From Piscicola geometra (taxonomy: Eukaryota > Annelida > Clitellata > Hirudinida > Piscicolidae), in the NCBI GenBank assembly GCA_943735955.1, contig OX030966.1, positions 6,165,893 through 6,229,892 of the forward strand: a DNA stretch of 64,000 bases, written 5' to 3'. Below, in pieces: positions 1-11,740 of this stretch. Each line of letters opens with the position of its first letter. Within the stretch, counting starts at the first letter, position 1. The translations under genes and the position numbers were made by a program. Below the pieces are notes generated by a model. It was not told the origin of the DNA. It saw only the letters and a list, made by a program, of their open reading frames with translations, and ran no database searches.

Positions 1-240
1 AATTAGTGGTTTTATTAGAATATTTTTTTGTTTCAAGAATTTGTACAACTTTCTAAGGCAATATATAAATTTATTATATATTATTTCCATTTATGATTCG
101 ATTTATCTTCTCTTGTATCCTTATAACTTCTTTAAAATCAAGTAAAACCAAATCGCTGATACAACTGAACAAAACTCATACTCTTTTCAAATCCCAAATA
201 AACCCTTAGTTCGCATATTTCTCCTAAACAACGCAACCAG

Positions 241-1095
241 GAGAGAAAGGAGACATGGGCGTGAGTGGCATGCCCGGAAGGGATGGTCTTCCCGGCAAGG
301 AGGGACCCAGTGGACCCCCTGGAATGATGGGTCGTCCAGGCTTCCCTGGACCCAAGGTGTGTGGAAAGAGTGTGGAGAAAAAGTGGATTTATGATTTTGA
401 CTAGGTGCAGTGTACTTTAAATAATGATGGAAAATATTCTATTCTATTCGATAGATCAGCATTGAATAATCGTAGTAGTATCATTGTGGTTAACATGCAA
501 AAATCAATATAATTTCTTAGTTTGATAAAAAATAACTTATTTCACCACATGCCACCATCCATCATCTTTATCCCTTTATTCACCTCAGGGCAACCTAGGA
601 CCCAATGGTTTGCCCGGCAGACCCGGAGCCCGTGGAAACCCTGGCTATCCTGGACCGAAGGGAGAACAAGGATATGGTGTGTGATCTATGAGTTTGATTT
701 TGAGTTTAATATGTATTTTGTGTTTGTTTTATAGATGAATGTTTTCAGCTATCAAAGACTTAGATTTCATTTTAATTAAGTTTTTAATCTAAAACATTCA
801 TGTTAACTTCAGTTTCATCATCTCCATCCTCTATTTCTTATCATCGTTTTTTCTACCAGCCTTCACCATACCATCATAAACAGGTATCCCAGGCAGCAGG
901 GGAGACAAGGGTTTCGCAGGGTTCCCTGGAAAGCCTGGAGCCTCTGGAGTCCCTGGAATGCCTGGAGACAGAGGTTAGTGATGGATTCTTTTTATGCTTG
1001 GAGTGATTGCGGAGCCTGAAATTGTTTCATCGAATATTCAGATGTTCCGAAGATAAATAATAATTTTGATACTCTTCGATCAGCGTCATCAGCAC

Positions 1096-1129
<34 letters not shown>

Positions 1130-4100
1130 GCAGGAGACTCGTTGGAGGGTGAATTGAGGGGAGATATGGGAGACCCAGGAATGTTTGGTTTGGCTGGAGC
1201 TGATGGAGATCCTGGCAGACCTGGAGAAGAAGGATATATGGGTGAGTGGAAGATGGGGGGTGGGTTTGGATAGATGGTAGATGTGTAGAAAGTATTGAAT
1301 TGGTAGTAGTTTTGTAGAAAAATGACTAAGTGGTGAAAATACTTAAGAAAATATTTAATATCCAACCAAACATTCCAATCATCCTTTCATAAACTCCTTC
1401 CACACCAAAGGAGTGAAGGGAGATGCCGGACCTAACGGCTTTCCGGGCGATAAGGGAGACAGGGGTCTTCCAGGCTTCAGAGGACAACCAGGTCTACCCG
1501 GAGAAAAAGGAGATGTTGGTGACAAAGGAAGAGCTGGTAACATCGGAACAAACGGAAGTCCCGGATACCCTGGCGCCAAAGGAGACAAGGGATTTAGAGG
1601 TTCAAGAAGTTTTTTGATTTTGGTTTTTTAAAATTATTTAAACCAAATTTATTCTGAAAAGTTAACGAAGTTATCTATATCACTGAAACGACAAATTTAT
1701 ATGTGCTAATCCACATCATAAAATTACCCAAGACGTGCAACAAACACACAGGACCCAACGGCATTGTGATCCCGCACACAAAGGGGATGCTAGGTGCTCC
1801 TGGAAGCAGTGGGTTGCCCGGAACATCTGGAATCAACGGAAGGCCTGGAAACCCAGGTGTGAGAGGGTGGAAGTGGAACATTATTGAAATGCGATTAATA
1901 GTAATAGTAATTCATAGGAGTTTATTGCTTTACAAAGGTTCTATGCAAATTTTATATATTTTTTGGTAAATGCATTGAAGTCTTTTTTTGCTCTTTAAAA
2001 ATATTGCAACTTATAGAAAATGATTCTAACAATTGTTTTTAACAAAATAATTTCACATGAACTGCAAAAATCATCGAATCCAACAAAATAATTTTCTAAA
2101 TGTTTTTTTAACATAAATCAGGACCTATGGGAGCACCTGGTGACGAAGGTTTCAAAGGGCCTAAGGGAAGACCAGGCTACAGTGGTCGTCCCGGGCCAAA
2201 AGGACTGCCCGGAAAATCAATTGCAACTCCAATCCAAGGACCCCCTGGAGACCCTGGCCTGCCTGGACCCCGTGGACTCGATGGTTGGTTGTTTGGGGAT
2301 CTATAATGATAAGGAGCGTGTTTAAGTTTGAGTTTAAACTTGGAAAATGCGTTGGTTAAATTTTTGAAGCATTCAGTTGTTTCTAAAACTTAATATAATT
2401 ATACTTTACAAAGTTGTTTTATTTTTTCAATATTTTTTTTCTTTCAATTCTAGGTCGTCCAGGACTGAAAGGAGACGCGGGTTTCCCAGGTCCCATCGCG
2501 CAGCAAGGTCCCAAGGGAATGCCAGGAAAGCCAGGGTTCCCAGGTCTTGACGGCCAACCCGGCCCTGTGGGAGACAAGGGTCTCATTGGACCAGATGGAC
2601 CTCCCGGACCATTCGGAATGCCAGGTAAGAGAAGGGCTGATAGGAGTGGTTTTATTTTTAGTGTTTAGTAGAAATTTCATAATATTTAAACTATTTGTTT
2701 TAACCTGATATAAGAAAATATTTGACGACTAACACACCAGGTATCAAAGGTTTGAGAGGGGTCCAAGGAATGTCGGGCGTGAAGGGACTCCCAGGAGTTC
2801 CAGGCTTGGATGGTCAGCCGGGAGATAAAGGACTGGCTGGAAGGCCGGGAGCTCCAGGCTTCAAGGGAAGAGATGGAGTGTACGGAGAAAAAGGTAACCT
2901 TGGTTTTCCGGGTTTGAGAGGAGTGAAGGGCGAGCCTGGTTTGACTGCGAGACCTGGAGAGCCCGGAGATAGAGGTATCAGTGGAGCACCAGGTCTTAAA
3001 GGATTCAGAGGAACTCCAGGTTTGTTGTGATAAGAAAACTTAAAGAAGTGAGTATATGTTTTGAATATTTAAATTAAATATAAACTCATAATTACATTTT
3101 TCAAACTATCATCCATCTATAATTTCTCAGGTCAAGACGGTTTAATGGGTCCCAAGGGAAACGCAGGAATTCCAGGCGGTAACCAACCAGGACCTTCCGG
3201 ACCAAAGGGACAACCTGGTCTTGATGGAATGGATGGAAGAGCTGGAGCCCCTGGTCTGCCTGGAGACAAGGGTCTTGATGGCATGCCGGGAAGGTTCGGA
3301 GAAGCGGTGAGTGGAAGAGAGGGATGGATACAGTTTGATAGACAAAAACCTGGCGTTTAAAAAGTTATTTTTAGACAACGTTTTTTTCAATTATTTAAAA
3401 AAAAAATATTGAGAAAAAAAGCAAATATTATGGAAAGGAATTTTTTAATTGCAGGGAGCAAAGGGAGCAGCAGGATTCCCCGGTCAGAACGGACAGCCAG
3501 GACTGAACGGAGACAAAGGTTGCTCTTGCTGGTGCACTTCTTTTCGAACAAACCTTTAAAAGCTTAAAAATTATAATCTTAACCAATAAAACAATTACAG
3601 CAATTTGTATCAAAATATATTACTCATTACTCTTGATCAATCATAACCGCCTCCCATTCCATCCCATCCCATTCCATCCCAGGAGCACCTGGATTCCCAG
3701 GAGGGAGCGGTTTGAAGGGCGTTAAGGGCTTAGACGGAGAGCCTGGCAAAATGGGATTCCCTGGAACGCCTGGAGAGGCAGGAAACGCTGGTCTACCGGG
3801 ATTCCCTGGAGGAAAGGGACTGAAGGGGGATGCTGGCTTCGATGGCAGGCCTGGAACTAGAGGTTTGTTTGCCGATTTAAAAGCAGATTTACCCTTTGGC
3901 TGAAATACATAATTATGTAACGAGAATTCTGTTAAACTAGATCTCAGCACACATACAACAGATTCAACTCTACCACCATTGTTTTATTTTGCTCACTTCC
4001 CTGAAAACTACCACCACCACCACTTCCCACGAAGGCATGGACGGTAAGAAGGGAGCTTCTGGAGTGCCAGGAATCGCTGGAAGACCAGGAAAGCCGGGAC

Positions 4101-5400
4101 CCGTTGGACCACCAGCCGACCCTGGTAGACCGGGTCTGCCAGGTCTGAAGGGAGACGTTGGATTCAGAGGACAGGATGGAAAGAATGGTCAGCCTGGATT
4201 TCCTGGACTGAAAGGTTTGTGATTTGGAAGTTGCATTTGTAGCAAGATAATGTAGGAATTAAATAATTAATTTTAAAATCATTAAACTTTTTGTTTTGCG
4301 TTTTTATTTTTTCGTTACTCGTCTTTAAATTCAAACACTATAAAAAAATATAAATTTGAAATAAACTTTTACACCTAGCGAAATAAAAAGAACTTTATTC
4401 AATATAGTTATTTCCAATTTTTACAAAGATTCTCTTATCATTTTTATAATTATAATAATTAGATATTTTTCACTTTTATTCTTTTTCATTCTACAGGCGT
4501 ACCTGGTCTCCCAGGTCTCCCAGGGCCTGATGGACAACCCTCTTATGGGCCCAAGGGAGCCGCTGGAGTGCCAGGACAGCCTGGATACAACGGCATTAAA
4601 GGACCCAAGGGAGAAAATGGTACTCGAGGGTGGTTCGTAATTAGGGTGTAAATAACTTTGATGAAATAAATTAAGTTAGTATGAATTTAGTAGGATAAAA
4701 CTTTAGATTTAAATAATGATATATTTCCATTAACCTCATTAAACCCCTTTTTCTAATTTCCAGGTGACGTTGGTGTGAACGGCTTCGAGGGCAGGCCTGG
4801 ACCCGAGGGTGACCCTGGTCTGCCTGGAAGTCCTGGTTTCAAGGGTCTCAAAGGAGATGCTGGTTATCCTGGTCAGTGAGGTGTTGGAGTGTGGGAAGAT
4901 TTAAAAGAGTATTTTCGGTTATACAACGCCACCATCACCAATCAATCATCACCAATCAACCACTATCAATTAATCGACCACCAACAATCAATCCACCATC
5001 AATACACTACCACCATGGTTACAGGAGTGCCTGGCGTGAAGGGCAAACCAGGTTTGGCTGGTGCACCGGGTCTCCCAGGCCCTGATGGCGATGATGGCTT
5101 GGATGGACGACCCGGCGAGAAAGGAAGACCAGGAGACAATGGAAAGCCCGGATTCACTGGTACGTTTTGAGTGTTTTTGAGGATGAAAAGTTCGAATCTT
5201 ATTTTTTGTTTTTTTTTAAATTCATTTTTCAATGGATCTTCTTGAAAGTTTTAGGTTTTGCCTATTTTTATTTCACGTCGATATTTATGTACATTTTAAA
5301 CATTATAATTATCTATTAATTATTCAAAATTAATTTAAACTATTAATCTATCTTCATCATCATCACCATCACAATTATTATCATCATCACTATCTCGACT

Positions 5401-5449
<49 letters not shown>

Positions 5450-7367
5450 CCGTTAGGCGCACCAGGAGATGCAGGGGCTCCAGGCTTCCCAGGACCAGCG
5501 GGCAAGGATGGCTTTGCTGGCCTGAAGGGAGACAGGGGCTATGATGGCATGCCTGGAATCGCTGGAGCGCCTGGTTAGTGGAATGAAAAAATGGGAAAAA
5601 TGGGGAAAAAGAGGGAAAGGAAGTTTTAAAATATTACTAATATTTATATTATTATTCTTGTTGTTAATTTTATTTTTACTATGCATCAGAAAATACAAGA
5701 TTGAATTTTAAGTAATGTTTAAATTTTTATTGAGTCAACTCCTTTTATCATCACTTCAAGGCTTGTCGGGTGGAAAGGGAGTGAAGGGAAAGAAGGGGTC
5801 CCAATTTTACAACCCAAGTTCCATCTTGAGAGGAGATAAAGGAAAGACTGGAATGCCTGGATTCCCTGGTCTGGCTGGACCCGAAGGCAAAAGAGGAGAG
5901 CCTGGTTTGCCTGGTTAGTGAGGCTTTCATAGGGTTTTGAAAGAATGAATTGCATACTTATTTCATGAGAGCACACACATACCACCCACACATACGCACA
6001 CACGCACACACACACACACACAAACATACACAGACTCACACAAACATACACACAAACAGGCATCAAGGGATTCCCAGGAGATCCAGGAGATGTTGGTTTG
6101 TTGGGTCTGCAGGGACCTACTGGCTACCCTGGAAGCCTCGGAAAACCCGGAGACAAAGGAGAAATGGGAAAAACTGGTCAGTGGAGCCTCGAAGTGGAAG
6201 AATTTAGATTTATTTTATTTTTGTGAAGAGAAGTGAGTAGACAGATTTTTTACAATATTTTTTTTCTCGTCTAACCAGGACCTATTGGAGACGCGGGTAG
6301 ACCAGGTTTTCCGGGCTCCTCGGGCGGTCTGCTTCCGACTGGATTCACGGTGGTCAGACACTCCCAAACCACCGTCTTTCCGATGTGTCCACAGGGCGCT
6401 ACCAAACTATGGCAAGGTTATTCACTCCTCTATCTCCAAGGAAACGAGATGGCTCACAGTCAAGATCTAGGTAAGTGTTGGTTCGATTTGTGATTTTGTG
6501 TGTGGTGTTTGGGGTTGAAGTTTAGACTAAATTGGTGGGTTTTATGAATGAGTTTTTTTTCAAAGATTTTTGAATTAATAAGTTTTTTTCGAATAATCTC
6601 TTAACTAATTAATTTTTTTCAATTTAACTTTTATTCATTATTTTCTTCACCACTACGCACAACCCAAGCACCACTACTCAGGCTGGCCGGGATCTTGCGT
6701 GCAAACCTTCAGCACAATGCCCTTCATCTTCTGCGACAGCATGAACACATGCAACTACGCCAGTCGAAACGACAAGTCCTACTGGCTGTCCACCAGGGAG
6801 GCACTGCCGATGATGCCGGTCTCGGGAGACGCCATTTCCGAGTTCATCAGCAAGTGCGTCGTTTGTGACGTTCCCTCAAATGTTATAGCGCTTCACTCGC
6901 AGACCAGGGAGATCCCCGAATGCCCCGTTGGATGGAACAGTCTTTGGATTGGATACTCGTTTGCTATGGTTCGTGAATGTTGAGACTATTACAGTGTTAT
7001 TTCATTTTTAAAATATTAATTTATTTATTTTTATTCTTCCTCTTTTATTGTCATAAATTTTTTTCCCAAGCTTAATCACTCAACCATAATTGACTCATTC
7101 ACTCCACTACAGCACACGGCGGCAGGGGCAGAGGGCGGTGGCCAGGGTCTAGCGAGTCCTGGTTCTTGTCTCGAGGACTTCCGAGCAACGCCGTTCATTG
7201 AATGCAACGGACCGAGAGGCTCGTGCCACTACTACGCCAACAAGTACAGCTTCTGGCTGGCGACGATCGACCAACACCAGCAGTTCTCGAGACCCCAGTC
7301 TCAGACCCTCAAGGCTGGAGAACTGAGAAGCCGTATCAGCCGTTGCCAAGTGTGTCTCAAGGCGTGA
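241..7367 (+). CDS. COL4A2: Collagen alpha-2(IV)-type chain, C-terminal 1,130 residues (5' end outside window)
   Basis: This is a basement-membrane network collagen, secreted as part of a triple helix. Exons: 241-356, 589-676, 884-973, 1134-1241, 1411-1599, 1752-1856, 2122-2283, 2454-2624, 2741-3019, 3131-3306, 3455-3518, 3683-3862, 4035-4214, 4497-4619, 4764-4871, 5025-5159, 5457-5573, 5761-5913, 6060-6176, 6279-6470, 6682-6968, 7113-7367. Most junctions split a Gly codon (phase 1), as is usual for collagen IV, and all phases close. The Gly-X-Y repeat has short interruptions (for example [10 protein letters not shown] in exon 5761-5913). It ends in a duplicated NC1 domain from about 6330: [47 protein letters not shown], then [26 protein letters not shown] and [13 protein letters not shown]. 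The LPMMPV and [14 protein letters not shown] wording is alpha-2-like rather than alpha-1-like (from knowledge of the family). The gene enters the window in an intron; an alpha-1 partner could lie upstream, but that is not visible. Confidence 0.96.
1084..1130 (+). repeat. (TCA)n microsatellite against a collagen 3' splice site
   Basis: An ATC/TCA trinucleotide run occupies the last part of the intron before collagen exon 1134. The acceptor cgcag follows within four bases, so the repeat stands where a polypyrimidine tract would normally be. Confidence 0.85.
5352..5451 (+). repeat. (ATC)n microsatellite against a collagen 3' splice site
   Basis: About 100 bases of ATC/TCA repeat, imperfect at its 5' end and pure for roughly the last 50 bases, run into the acceptor cgttag of exon 5457. 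Confidence 0.88.
5970..6059 (+). repeat. CA-rich microsatellite forming a 3' splice site
   Basis: Imperfect CA repeat with ACAT and AAACA variants fills the 3' end of the collagen intron before exon 6060. The acceptor AG (acacaaacag) lies inside the repeat itself. Confidence 0.88.
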
Positions 7368-8323
7368 AGCGTCGGATGATTGTTGCTTGTTATATACCTT
7401 TTTTATTCTTTGGTTATTTTCATGCCATAGGTGTATTCTTAAATGATTGTACTTTACTACGGTTACATAGAGATATTATTTGGATACTATTGTAATTTAC
7501 TCGAGAATCGATAATTTTTTTATGCTGAAAGAGTCATGCAATTACTACCATGGAGTTACCAATTGGTCAGCATTTTAGAGTATACACTTTTTCTTGAATT
7601 ATTATCGCTACCAAAGAACCTAAATGCTTATGTGTATTTGCATAGTTTCAGTGTTGAATCTTACTTATTCTTATAAAGTGTAACTAAGGACTAATAGCTT
7701 CGAAAATATAATTGGAAATGCTAATATTCATTCAGTGATGGCTGTTAGACATGAAGAGAATAGAGAATTGATATATTTATAATATTTTTTCAAGTTAAAA
7801 TTCATAAAATAATTAATTTTATAATTCGAATAAATTGCGATATTTCCAAGTTGTTTTAATATTCGACAATGAGTGTCAAGGTTTTAAAACCGTATCATTA
7901 AATCATTTGATGCATTTAGGTTATAAAAGTAGGATAATGAATAGATAATGACAGGAGATAATAAAATAAATTCTAATTTATCATTTTGTTCAAAAAATAG
8001 TTGACAAAGTAGTGTAGAAAAAGGCAAATAGGTTGATGAACAATAAAATAGGTGACAAAGCGGAAAATATTTTGTTGTGTTCACTCCTTATTCAAATTGA
8101 AAGTGTGAAGTATATCCGCAATAATAGTATAATATAAATTATGAAAAATATATTTTTTTTGTTTCGTTGAAGAATCGGATGAGAGTGATGTTTCTGATGT
8201 CGATTGGACAATGGTAGGATAGATAAATAACAGAAACATGAATGTATGACAGAACGAGAGAGAAAAACATAGGTTTTGCAGTGGAAGCGACATGGAGAAA
8301 ACAATGGCTTTGAGTGGCGGTGA
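7368..8323. other. Intergenic: convergent 3' ends of collagen IV and the BTB-BACK gene
   Basis: This is AT-rich sequence between two convergent stop codons and should hold both 3' UTRs. Short overlapping ORFs on the minus strand (8081-8304) are AT-rich, lack family motifs and are not called. No RNA gene or transposon was recognised. Confidence 0.6.
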
Positions 8324-9292
8324 TCAGCAGGCCGAGTTGAAGCAGCTCTGGCAGCTGACGTCTGGTGGACTGGTGGTGACGATAGGTTCGTTCGAGCGGT
8401 AGAGGGCGTGGCATCGAATTGCCTCGTTGAGAATGGCCCAGCACTCGGGGTTGTCGAACAACCAGCTGACCTTTTCCACCTTGCAGACCAGACACTCGGG
8501 TGAGATGTGCATCAGACGCACGCAGTTCCTCAGCATCTTGGGCGCCATGGGAATCCGCTCTTTGCGGCTGTAGTCGATCCAGTAAGCCATCGCGCAAAAG
8601 ACGTCCAGCTCCGATGAAACGTGTAGGCGGTCATCGGAAAGGAGCAGCATTAGTCTCTCCGGATGCAACCACAAGAAATGCTTGGTCTCGCAAATCTCGA
8701 GGAAGTTTTCAAGAATGTAGTTGTAAATTGGATCTCGAATCTCAAACATGGTGTAGTGGTCAGCCAGGACGTAGTGGAAGATGGCGTTTTCGGGGTGGTT
8801 GCAGAGCAAAAACTTTTTGCAAGCCTCTCTGACCGGCAACATGTCGAGCAGTTGCGACAACTCCAGCAAGGGAGCAATGTATTCGTCCTCGATTTGTCTC
8901 TCCGCGTCAACGTACAAAATATTCAAAAAGAGGATTACAGCGTTGACATTGTACTCGTGCAAGTCTACATTGATGATCTCCTGGTCTGAGAACTTCTTGA
9001 AGTTATCGAGCACTCTGTCGGAATAAGCCGACAAGACTACCTTGTGCGCCTTGACCACTCCATCGCAGCACTTGAAGACCACGTCGCACATCTTCTGCTC
9101 GAGCCACAGCATGCAAATGTGGTTTCCGATCATGAGACATCGTTCTTCGTCCATGACACACTGCATCGACTTGCCCATCTCGGTCTTCGCTCCCGCCTCG
9201 TAGACATGTTTGGTGGGCTCGGAGCTGATGAAAAACTCACTACGGGTCTTCTTCGTCGACTCCTGCTCGGAGCGGGAGGTTCGGGTGGACAT
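8324..9292 (-). CDS. BTB-BACK domain protein without Kelch repeats, intronless (322 aa)
   Basis: Likely a substrate adaptor or dimerisation protein of the KLHL/BTBD type; members often dock on cullin-3, but no binding motif was checked here. After an N-terminal tail of about 60 residues, the BTB fold runs from CDVVFKCCDGVVKAHKVVLS, with the usual D-V and H-K-x-x-L-S pattern, through FLNILYVDAE to the LLELSQLLDMLPVREACKKF helices. A BACK-like helical region follows (ILENFLEICETKHFLWL, ERLMLLLSDDRLHVSSEL, VFCAMAYWIDY) and then a short Cys-containing tail. No Kelch repeats follow before the stop, so it is about half the length of a KLHL protein. It has no introns, unlike most neighbours, which would fit a retrocopy or an ancient single-exon gene. 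Start chosen at the first ATG (MSTRTSRSEQ). It diverges from MALSU1, 616 bp away. Confidence 0.88.
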   Translation of the reverse strand: MSTRTSRSEQESTKKTRSEFFISSEPTKHVYEAGAKTEMGKSMQCVMDEERCLMIGNHICMLWLEQKMCDVVFKCCDGVVKAHKVVLSAYSDRVLDNFKKFSDQEIINVDLHEYNVNAVILFLNILYVDAERQIEDEYIAPLLELSQLLDMLPVREACKKFLLCNHPENAIFHYVLADHYTMFEIRDPIYNYILENFLEICETKHFLWLHPERLMLLLSDDRLHVSSELDVFCAMAYWIDYSRKERIPMAPKMLRNCVRLMHISPECLVCKVEKVSWLFDNPECWAILNEAIRCHALYRSNEPIVTTSPPDVSCQSCFNSAC

Positions 9293-9908
9293 CGGATATC
9301 TGAGGAGTGTTTGTGGCGTTTAAGATTCTCATCACCATTCTATTTGTTTCGATAAATAAAATTGGCTTTTGATAAAACTTCAAATACAAAGCTGTGGGTG
9401 CTTACTTATTTTTAAAAATAATATCCTAATTCATCTTTTTTTAAATGTGTACAATGTTTTACGGGAATAACATAAAGGGTTATTGGATACAATATTTAAT
9501 AATGGTTGTTTGCTTTAAGCTTTTTTTCTGACTCACCAATTTTGTATTCCTTCTGAAACGTATCAATGGATGATCAAAGAATCATGAAAAAACTCTCTAA
9601 AAATGTATTCAGTATCTTAAAACCATCAGATGTTAGTGGGTGTTATTTAATGCTTGTATGACTTCAAAACGTCTATGTTTATTTTTTCAAATTAGTGTGT
9701 TTTCTTTAGTTTTGTGACGTATGTAATATTATTGGATGATGTAGAATGGAAATGTGCATTCAATTTTTTCAATGAAATACATCTACTTCTTAAAATTTAA
9801 TGACTTAATAAGTGATTAAATGTTTCGCCCATTACTGAATTCAAACTTAATTCTTTTTTCTTCATAAAAGTATTTAAATAGTCTTTTTATAAAAATTAAA
9901 TATTTGAA
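9293..9908. promoter_or_regulatory. Shared upstream region between divergent BTB-BACK and MALSU1 genes
   Basis: 616 bp separate two start codons facing away from each other, so both promoters must lie here unless unseen 5' exons exist. The sequence is AT-rich, and I could not assign a core promoter element with confidence. Confidence 0.45.
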
Positions 9909-11405
9909 ATGAATTCACTAAGTAGTATTATCTCATTTTTCCGAATTTGCAAACTATCAAGTTACAAAAATTTTCTTATCAGATATAAATGCTCAAAGAT
10001 TCTAGACAAAAAGCATTTGCCCTTCCACTCTCAAAGAATCCTTTCTGAAGCATCTGACAATAGCTTTTCTAAAAGAATAATTACAATTAAAACCTATTTA
10101 ATTGATAAGCAGAGATATTCTACTAGTAATAATGATGCAAAAGATGACGAAAACAGCAGAAAAGTTAGTGATATAAATCAAGATGAGAATAATGATAAAA
10201 GTGAAGTAAGCATCAAAATAGGCATTGATGTCGATGAGGAACTGCAGCGCTATAACTTCGAAGAGTTTGATGAGGTCGAAGAGAAAGAAGATGATCCAGT
10301 CACCCTACACATCAAGCCTGAAAAGCTAACAAGTTAGTATTATTGTGCACTAATTAAGATTTAAATTTAAATACATGAAATAAATCCAACAATAATTTTA
10401 AACATAACTCAAATAATTAAACCCAATTCATCCATCTTAAATCAGCACACTAACCTACCAAACCAATTTCATTACAGGAGGGGTCAAAGGTGTTTTTGAT
10501 CACGGAGAATTACACCAATTATTACTAAGAGAAAAACTTCACGATGTCATCACCATCCCAATTCCCCTTGAAAAAAACTTTTGTTCTCACATGCTAATAG
10601 CCACAGCAAGGAATCTAAGGCAGTTATATGCTGTGTCGGAAAAGATCCGCATCATGGTGAGATGGGATGGGAAGGTTGTGGTGTATGGTGGTGGTGTGGT
10701 TAGTTGATTGGGGATGTACTGGTTTGGCATTTGGCGATGGGGTGGAAGGTTTTAGATCACAAGATTAATGGTGGGAGATAGGGAAGTTGGAGGTGAGAAA
10801 TGAAAGTTTAATTCTAACCATAACCTTGGATTGTTATATATTTAAACTGATCAGCTGTTTTTCATCATCATAATCATCATCAGTACAAACAAAAGAGAGA
10901 TGATGGTGATGCTGAGGCTTTGAGAGTTGAAGGAACATCATCTGAATGGATTGCTATTGATTTAGGTACACACACATACACAGACAAACACACACACACA
11001 CACGCACACATACACACACACAGGCAATGTGGTAGTACATATAATGATGCCAGAGATAAGGGAAAAGTATCAGTTGGAGAAACTATGGAGAGGTAGCTTT
11101 GTTTGACCATCAGTATAAAAAAAATTTCAATATTTAATATTTTAATTTAGTTTTAAAAATTATATCATAAATAATACACCTAGTATTATTTTTTTAATAA
11201 ATTAGTTAAAACACGCACTTGTATAATGCTTGATTTAAAATATTCAAACTATTATATTATGAATGAAAAAGGAGAAGATGAAGAAGAGGAGGAGGAGGAT
11301 GCGGTGATTTTGGCGGGAAATCAGGAGTTTTCGTTTGACGCTGAGTTGAAAAAAGTGAGAAAATTGAGAAGCGAGATGGAGAAAAGAGAGGGAAATAGCA
11401 GCTAG
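9909..11405 (+). CDS. MALSU1: Mitochondrial assembly of ribosomal large subunit protein 1 (RsfS/DUF143 family), 295 aa
   Basis: This family binds uL14m on the mitochondrial large ribosomal subunit and blocks premature subunit joining. Exons: 9909-10332, 10478-10656, 10884-10965, 11024-11092, 11272-11405; phases close. Exon 1 gives an N-terminal region rich in Ser, Lys and Arg and poor in acid, consistent with a mitochondrial transit peptide, then an acidic linker. The RsfS core is in exons 2-4: DVITIPIPLEKNFCSHMLIA, TARNLRQLYAVSEKI, VEGTSSEWIAIDLGNVVVHI, MMPEIREKYQLEKLW, matching the family pattern in which a glycine-containing D-x-G-D/N-V-V-V-H strand is followed by a P-E-x-R-x-x-Y-x-L-E-x-L-W helix. 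A Glu-rich C-terminal tail comes from exon 5. The intron at 10966-11023 consists almost entirely of CA repeat. The last acceptor (gaaaaag) lacks a pyrimidine tract, so exon 5 is the least certain. Confidence 0.92.
10966..11023 (+). repeat. 58-nt intron made almost entirely of CA repeat
   Basis: The intron runs from gtacacacac to acacacacag. Between its GT and AG there is only CA repeat with a few substitutions. Splicing it out joins Asp-Leu-Gly to Asn-Val-Val in the most conserved strand of the RsfS domain, so removal is required for a functional protein. Confidence 0.88.
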
Positions 11406-11740
11406 TTGGTGCGGAAGGAGTGAGGATGTTTTTTTTGAAAAACGGTTTTTTTTAATTTATTATAAAAACGAAATAAAAGCGAACAATTTATCTATAAAAC
11501 AGGGAAATAATTTAAATTTAAAGCTTTAATGATATCATTAAGAAAAATGAATATAAACATCAATACAAAACCTTCCTAAGTAAAGAAAATTACGATAGGC
11601 TAACGAAGAGTACATTTCACCCACGACCACCAGCCACAAATTCCTCCTTTCCACCCACCCACTAATCCCTCAATGCACCACCATCATCAAACCCCCCCTC
11701 CATCACCAACAACCCACCACGAACACCAACATGAGCCACC
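11406..11740. other. Intergenic between convergent MALSU1 and SPCS3
   Basis: 335 bp between two convergent stop codons, with a pyrimidine/CCA-rich stretch at 11620-11735. Nothing else was recognised. Confidence 0.55.
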
